9,011 nucleotides of DNA, from the NCBI GenBank assembly GCA_937915725.1, contig CALGGV010000237.1, positions 1 to 9,011 on the forward strand, given 5' to 3'. Made by a program: the position numbers and the translations under genes. Positions 6,830 through 9,011 of the stretch are shown here, in pieces. Source of the DNA: an uncultured Selenomonadales bacterium (GTDB lineage: Bacteria > Bacillota > Negativicutes > Selenomonadales > Selenomonadaceae). The notes under the pieces are model-generated. The model was not told the DNA's origin. It made no database searches and saw only the letters and a list, made by a program, of their open reading frames with translations. How positions within the stretch are numbered: the first letter of the stretch is position 1; every line of letters begins with the position of its first letter.

Positions 6830-6889
6830 TTACTCGCGCAGGATTCACTGAAAAAAATTTTTTTCGGCGTTATGCGCGTTGAGAGTTGA
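6830..6889 (+). pseudogene. Remnant of the 3' end of a second hom copy
   Basis: The 60 bases read in one frame as LLAQDSLKKIFFGVMRVES followed by a TGA stop. The end of hom (6710-6784) reads LIAQDELKK, then a middle part, then VMRVES and TAA. With one 15-base (5-codon) gap I count 44 of 60 identical bases and 13 of 19 identical residues. Within identical residues the codon changes are synonymous (GCA/GCG, GAC/GAT, TTG/CTG, GTA/GTT, GTC/GTT, GAA/GAG) and the stop differs as TAA/TGA, suggesting divergence while coding rather than neutral decay of a fresh copy. An in-frame TAA at 6803 and no start codon mean it is not translated now. Its stop lies 5 bases before the thrB start, a spacing typical of an intact hom-thrB junction. 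Confidence 0.75.
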
Positions 6890-6894
6890 GGTCT

Positions 6895-7818
6895 ATGGAT
6901 TTAAATAAAGTTACAGTAAGAGTTCCCGGAACTTCTGCAAATTGCGGTCCCGGCTTTGATTGTTTGGGACTTGCCGCCACAATTTACAATGATTTAGAAT
7001 TAACTTTGCTTGAGGAAAATACTTTGACGATTGAGGCGCACGGCGACGGCGCAGAAACTATTCCTACTGACGAAAAAAATATTGTTTGGAAAGCAGCAAA
7101 AATGATTTTGGAGCGCAGCGGCAATGCCGAAAAATTCAAGGGCGCAATTTTAAAAATGCAAAACAATATTCCAATGTCACGCGGCTTGGGCTCCAGCGCG
7201 GCGGCGATTGTTGCAGGCTTGACGGCGGCTAATGAAATTGTCGGTAAACCTTTCAATCGCAAAGAAATTTTAAAATTTGCAACCGAAATTGAAGGACACC
7301 CCGATAACGTTGCGCCGGCGATTTACGGCGGTTTTACAATCAGCACGGTTGACAGGGGGCAAGTTCAAACTTTTTCATTCCTGCCGAAATTAAAATTAAA
7401 GTTAATCGTAGCAGTTCCGGATTTTCCGTTGTCAACAAGGATTGCGCGTCAAGTTTTGCCCAAAAGTGTATCGCTGAAAGACGCGGTTTTTAATATTGGA
7501 CGTGCGTCAATGTTAATAGCCGCGCTTATGCAGGGCAAGGAAAAATTTTTGGCAACGGCGTTTGATGACGCACTTCATCAACCTTATCGTACAAAATTAG
7601 TACCGGGTATGCAGGAAGTTTTTCACGCGGCAAAAAAAGCCGGCGCAGTGGGCGTTTGTTTAAGCGGCGCGGGTCCTTGCTTAATTGCTTTTTCGCCGGT
7701 CGATAAACACATTGAAAATAATATCGCAGTCGAAATGGTGCAGGCGTTCAAAAAAAATGAAGTTCAAGCCAATGCTTTAATTTTAGATTTAGACACGCGC
7801 GGCGCGTTTGTCATTTAA
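6895..7818 (+). CDS. thrB: Homoserine kinase
   Basis: 307 residues, normal length for this GHMP-family kinase, which phosphorylates homoserine with ATP to give the ThrC substrate. The N-terminus VTVRVPGTSANCGPGFD (~6-22) matches the family, with Cys where Leu is usual. The ATP loop is PMSRGLGSSAAA (93-104). EGHPDNVAPAIYGG (133-146) and the C-terminal GVCLSGAGPCLIAF complete the three GHMP motifs. I take the ATG at 6895. A TTG at 6886 is in frame, but it overlaps the remnant's stop and has no properly spaced ribosome binding site. For the ATG, GAGAG (6881-6885) is 9 bases away and GAGG (6888-6891) only 3, so the site is mediocre. It is followed after 10 bases by the LysR gene, and the two are probably one transcript. 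Confidence 0.95.
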   Translation: MDLNKVTVRVPGTSANCGPGFDCLGLAATIYNDLELTLLEENTLTIEAHGDGAETIPTDEKNIVWKAAKMILERSGNAEKFKGAILKMQNNIPMSRGLGSSAAAIVAGLTAANEIVGKPFNRKEILKFATEIEGHPDNVAPAIYGGFTISTVDRGQVQTFSFLPKLKLKLIVAVPDFPLSTRIARQVLPKSVSLKDAVFNIGRASMLIAALMQGKEKFLATAFDDALHQPYRTKLVPGMQEVFHAAKKAGAVGVCLSGAGPCLIAFSPVDKHIENNIAVEMVQAFKKNEVQANALILDLDTRGAFVI

Positions 7819-7828
7819 GGGGTGTAAA

Positions 7829-8722
7829 ATGGAACTACGACAGCTGGAATATTTTTGCGCAGTAAGTTCAATGGAAAATTTTACAAAGGCGGCGCACTTT
7901 TTGCACGTTTCGCAACCTTCAGTTACAAAGGCAATACAAGCGTTAGAGGCAGAATTAAATTTATTGCTCTTCGACCGCAGTCAAAAACATATAGTTTTGA
8001 CGGAGGCGGGGCAAGTCTTTTTGTTACACGCAAAAAAAATTCTGCAAAATGTTCAAACGGCTGAACAAAGTATGGCGCGTTTCCAAACGCAAAATAGCGG
8101 CGTCGTCAAATTGGGCGTGCCGCCAATGGTTGAATCTTATTTATTCCCCAATTTTTTTATGAAGTTTCAAGCGTCAAACCCAAATATTTTGGTAGATTTA
8201 CAAGAATGCAGTGATTCAATTTCTGTCAATGAAAAATTAGAAAACGATTCTTTAGATTTCGGAATAATTTTTTTGAGAATGGAAGATCTTCCAAAAAATT
8301 CACTAAAATTATTGGAAAGTGAATTTTATTTGTGCTTGCCGCTGAATCACAGATTGTCAAACTCAGAAAAAATTTCATTCGACAAATTAAAGGACGAAAA
8401 ATTTATTTTGCAACCAAAACGAACAGTTCAAAATTTTGTGGCAATGAAACTTTCAGCAGAGGCGGGATTTGCGCCAAATATTTTGTTAAACACTTCGCAA
8501 CTTAAAACTATCAAAGAGTTAGTTTCCGGCGGCGTTGCAGTTTCACTTCTTCCAAAATTTGTATTGACGGATTCGGAGAATTTTAAAGCCGTGCCAATAG
8601 AGCCGCCAATAAAATTTAAAGTTGCGCTGGCGTGGAACAGATTCAAGGAACTTTCGCTGTTAGGTACAAGATTTTTAAATTTTTTCAAGGAACTTTTGCA
8701 AAGTCGGGAGGTGAAATCTTGA
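7829..8722 (+). CDS. LysR-family transcriptional regulator
   Basis: 297 residues, standard length. The N-terminal winged helix-turn-helix starts MELRQLEYFCAV and continues FTKAAHFLHVSQPSVTKAIQALE (split here as residues 18-40), then LLFDR and LTEAGQVFLLHAKKIL; a linker helix follows. Residues ~88-290 form the effector-binding domain, opening VVKLGVPPM; SGGVAVSLLPKFV lies near its end. The effector cannot be read from the sequence. Start: ATG at 7829 with AAGGGGTG (7817-7824) 4 bases upstream, overlapping the thrB stop; an in-frame TTG at 7808 lies inside thrB and is less likely. The thrB gap is 10 bases and the next gene overlaps by 4, so all three are probably co-transcribed. It may regulate the threonine genes or the gene after it. 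The only divergent promoter region in the window is 5348-5494, and no clear LysR box was seen there. Confidence 0.93.
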   Translation: MELRQLEYFCAVSSMENFTKAAHFLHVSQPSVTKAIQALEAELNLLLFDRSQKHIVLTEAGQVFLLHAKKILQNVQTAEQSMARFQTQNSGVVKLGVPPMVESYLFPNFFMKFQASNPNILVDLQECSDSISVNEKLENDSLDFGIIFLRMEDLPKNSLKLLESEFYLCLPLNHRLSNSEKISFDKLKDEKFILQPKRTVQNFVAMKLSAEAGFAPNILLNTSQLKTIKELVSGGVAVSLLPKFVLTDSENFKAVPIEPPIKFKVALAWNRFKELSLLGTRFLNFFKELLQSREVKS

Positions 8723-9011
8723 CTGAAAATTTTAGTGTAGCAATAAGTTACGGCGAAAATTTAGGTTACGTTGAATTTGACGAGGCAACCAAAAAAGTTA
8801 TAGTTGTACTGGGCGATGAAGAAGGCAAGCGTAAAGCTGAAAAATTTTTGTCTGAAATTCACGAAATAAAAATTCCGCACGAAACACTTTTAGATTTCAC
8901 GGCAGAAAAAATAAATCCTCAAGCCGACGCCGAAAGTTTAAAGCTTGTTTTAACGCGCCTTTGGGAAAATACCGGCGTACACGTCGATTGGAGCCGCCCT
9001 GTTGAGTACGT
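8719..9011 (+). CDS. Unrecognised protein translationally coupled to the LysR gene, 3' end outside window
   Basis: 97 residues are visible from a TTG start, open to the right edge. GGAGGTGA (8707-8714) lies 4 bases upstream, and the start overlaps the LysR stop as TTGA (8719-8722), a classic coupling arrangement. The sequence begins MTENFSVAISYGENLGYVEF and is acidic and lysine-rich, with a strand-like KKVIVVLGDEEGKRKAEKF segment (25-43) and an LTRLWENTGVHVDWSRP segment (~78-94). No signal peptide or membrane segment appears. I do not recognise the family. Being coupled to a LysR gene, it may share its control, but no function is claimed. Confidence 0.8.
   Translation, partial: MTENFSVAISYGENLGYVEFDEATKKVIVVLGDEEGKRKAEKFLSEIHEIKIPHETLLDFTAEKINPQADAESLKLVLTRLWENTGVHVDWSRPVEY

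Noticed and set aside
6886..6894. TTG at 6886 as the start of thrB
   Set aside because: It overlaps the stop of the hom remnant with GAGAG directly abutting it; the ATG at 6895 fits the usual N-terminus of ThrB better.

Overview
The window looks like chromosome from a low-GC Firmicute that has an outer membrane, most likely a member of the Negativicutes (Selenomonas/Anaerovibrio-like). Lipid A/Kdo genes (waaA and lpxK, here one reading frame) lie next to a threonine pathway of ordinary Firmicutes type. Shine-Dalgarno sites are strong (GGAGG/GGTGA) and GTG and TTG starts are used. This placement is inferred from gene content and style; no marker gene is present.

Layout. (1) 1-1850, minus: a KdtA (Kdo transferase) joined in frame to LpxK (lipid A 4'-kinase), running off the left edge. 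(2) 1902-3434, minus: a PIG-L/LmbE-like deacetylase relative whose first ~260 residues contain no histidine, so probably a pseudoenzyme. It has its own promoter and is probably co-transcribed with waaA-lpxK. (3) 3435-3826: a 392-base gap holding that promoter, a Rho-independent terminator for thrC, and a structured ~224-base non-coding element bracketed by short 7-base repeats. (4) 3827-5347, minus: thrC, read from a TTG start and an extended -10 promoter. (5) 5495-7818, plus: hom and thrB, divergent from thrC. (6) 7829-8722, plus: a LysR regulator 10 bases after thrB. (7) 8719 to the right edge: an unrecognised protein overlapping the LysR stop codon by 4 bases.

hom, thrB and thrC supply the steps from aspartate semialdehyde to threonine: Hom makes homoserine, ThrB phosphorylates it, and ThrC converts O-phosphohomoserine to threonine. 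No leader peptide, T-box or attenuator is visible in the 147-base divergent gap. Feedback through the ACT domain of Hom is the only control that can be read from the sequence.

Three observations deserve most attention. First, a 60-base coding-like copy of the 3' end of hom sits between hom and thrB; its differences from hom are largely synonymous, suggesting the tail of a second, displaced hom allele. Second, a tandem 7-base repeat (TARRGNN) occurs at three gene ends and at one further site beside the structured element; it places stop codons in all three frames. Third, the PIG-L-like protein has lost its zinc-binding motif while the reading frame stays intact. No complete new multi-gene system is evident.
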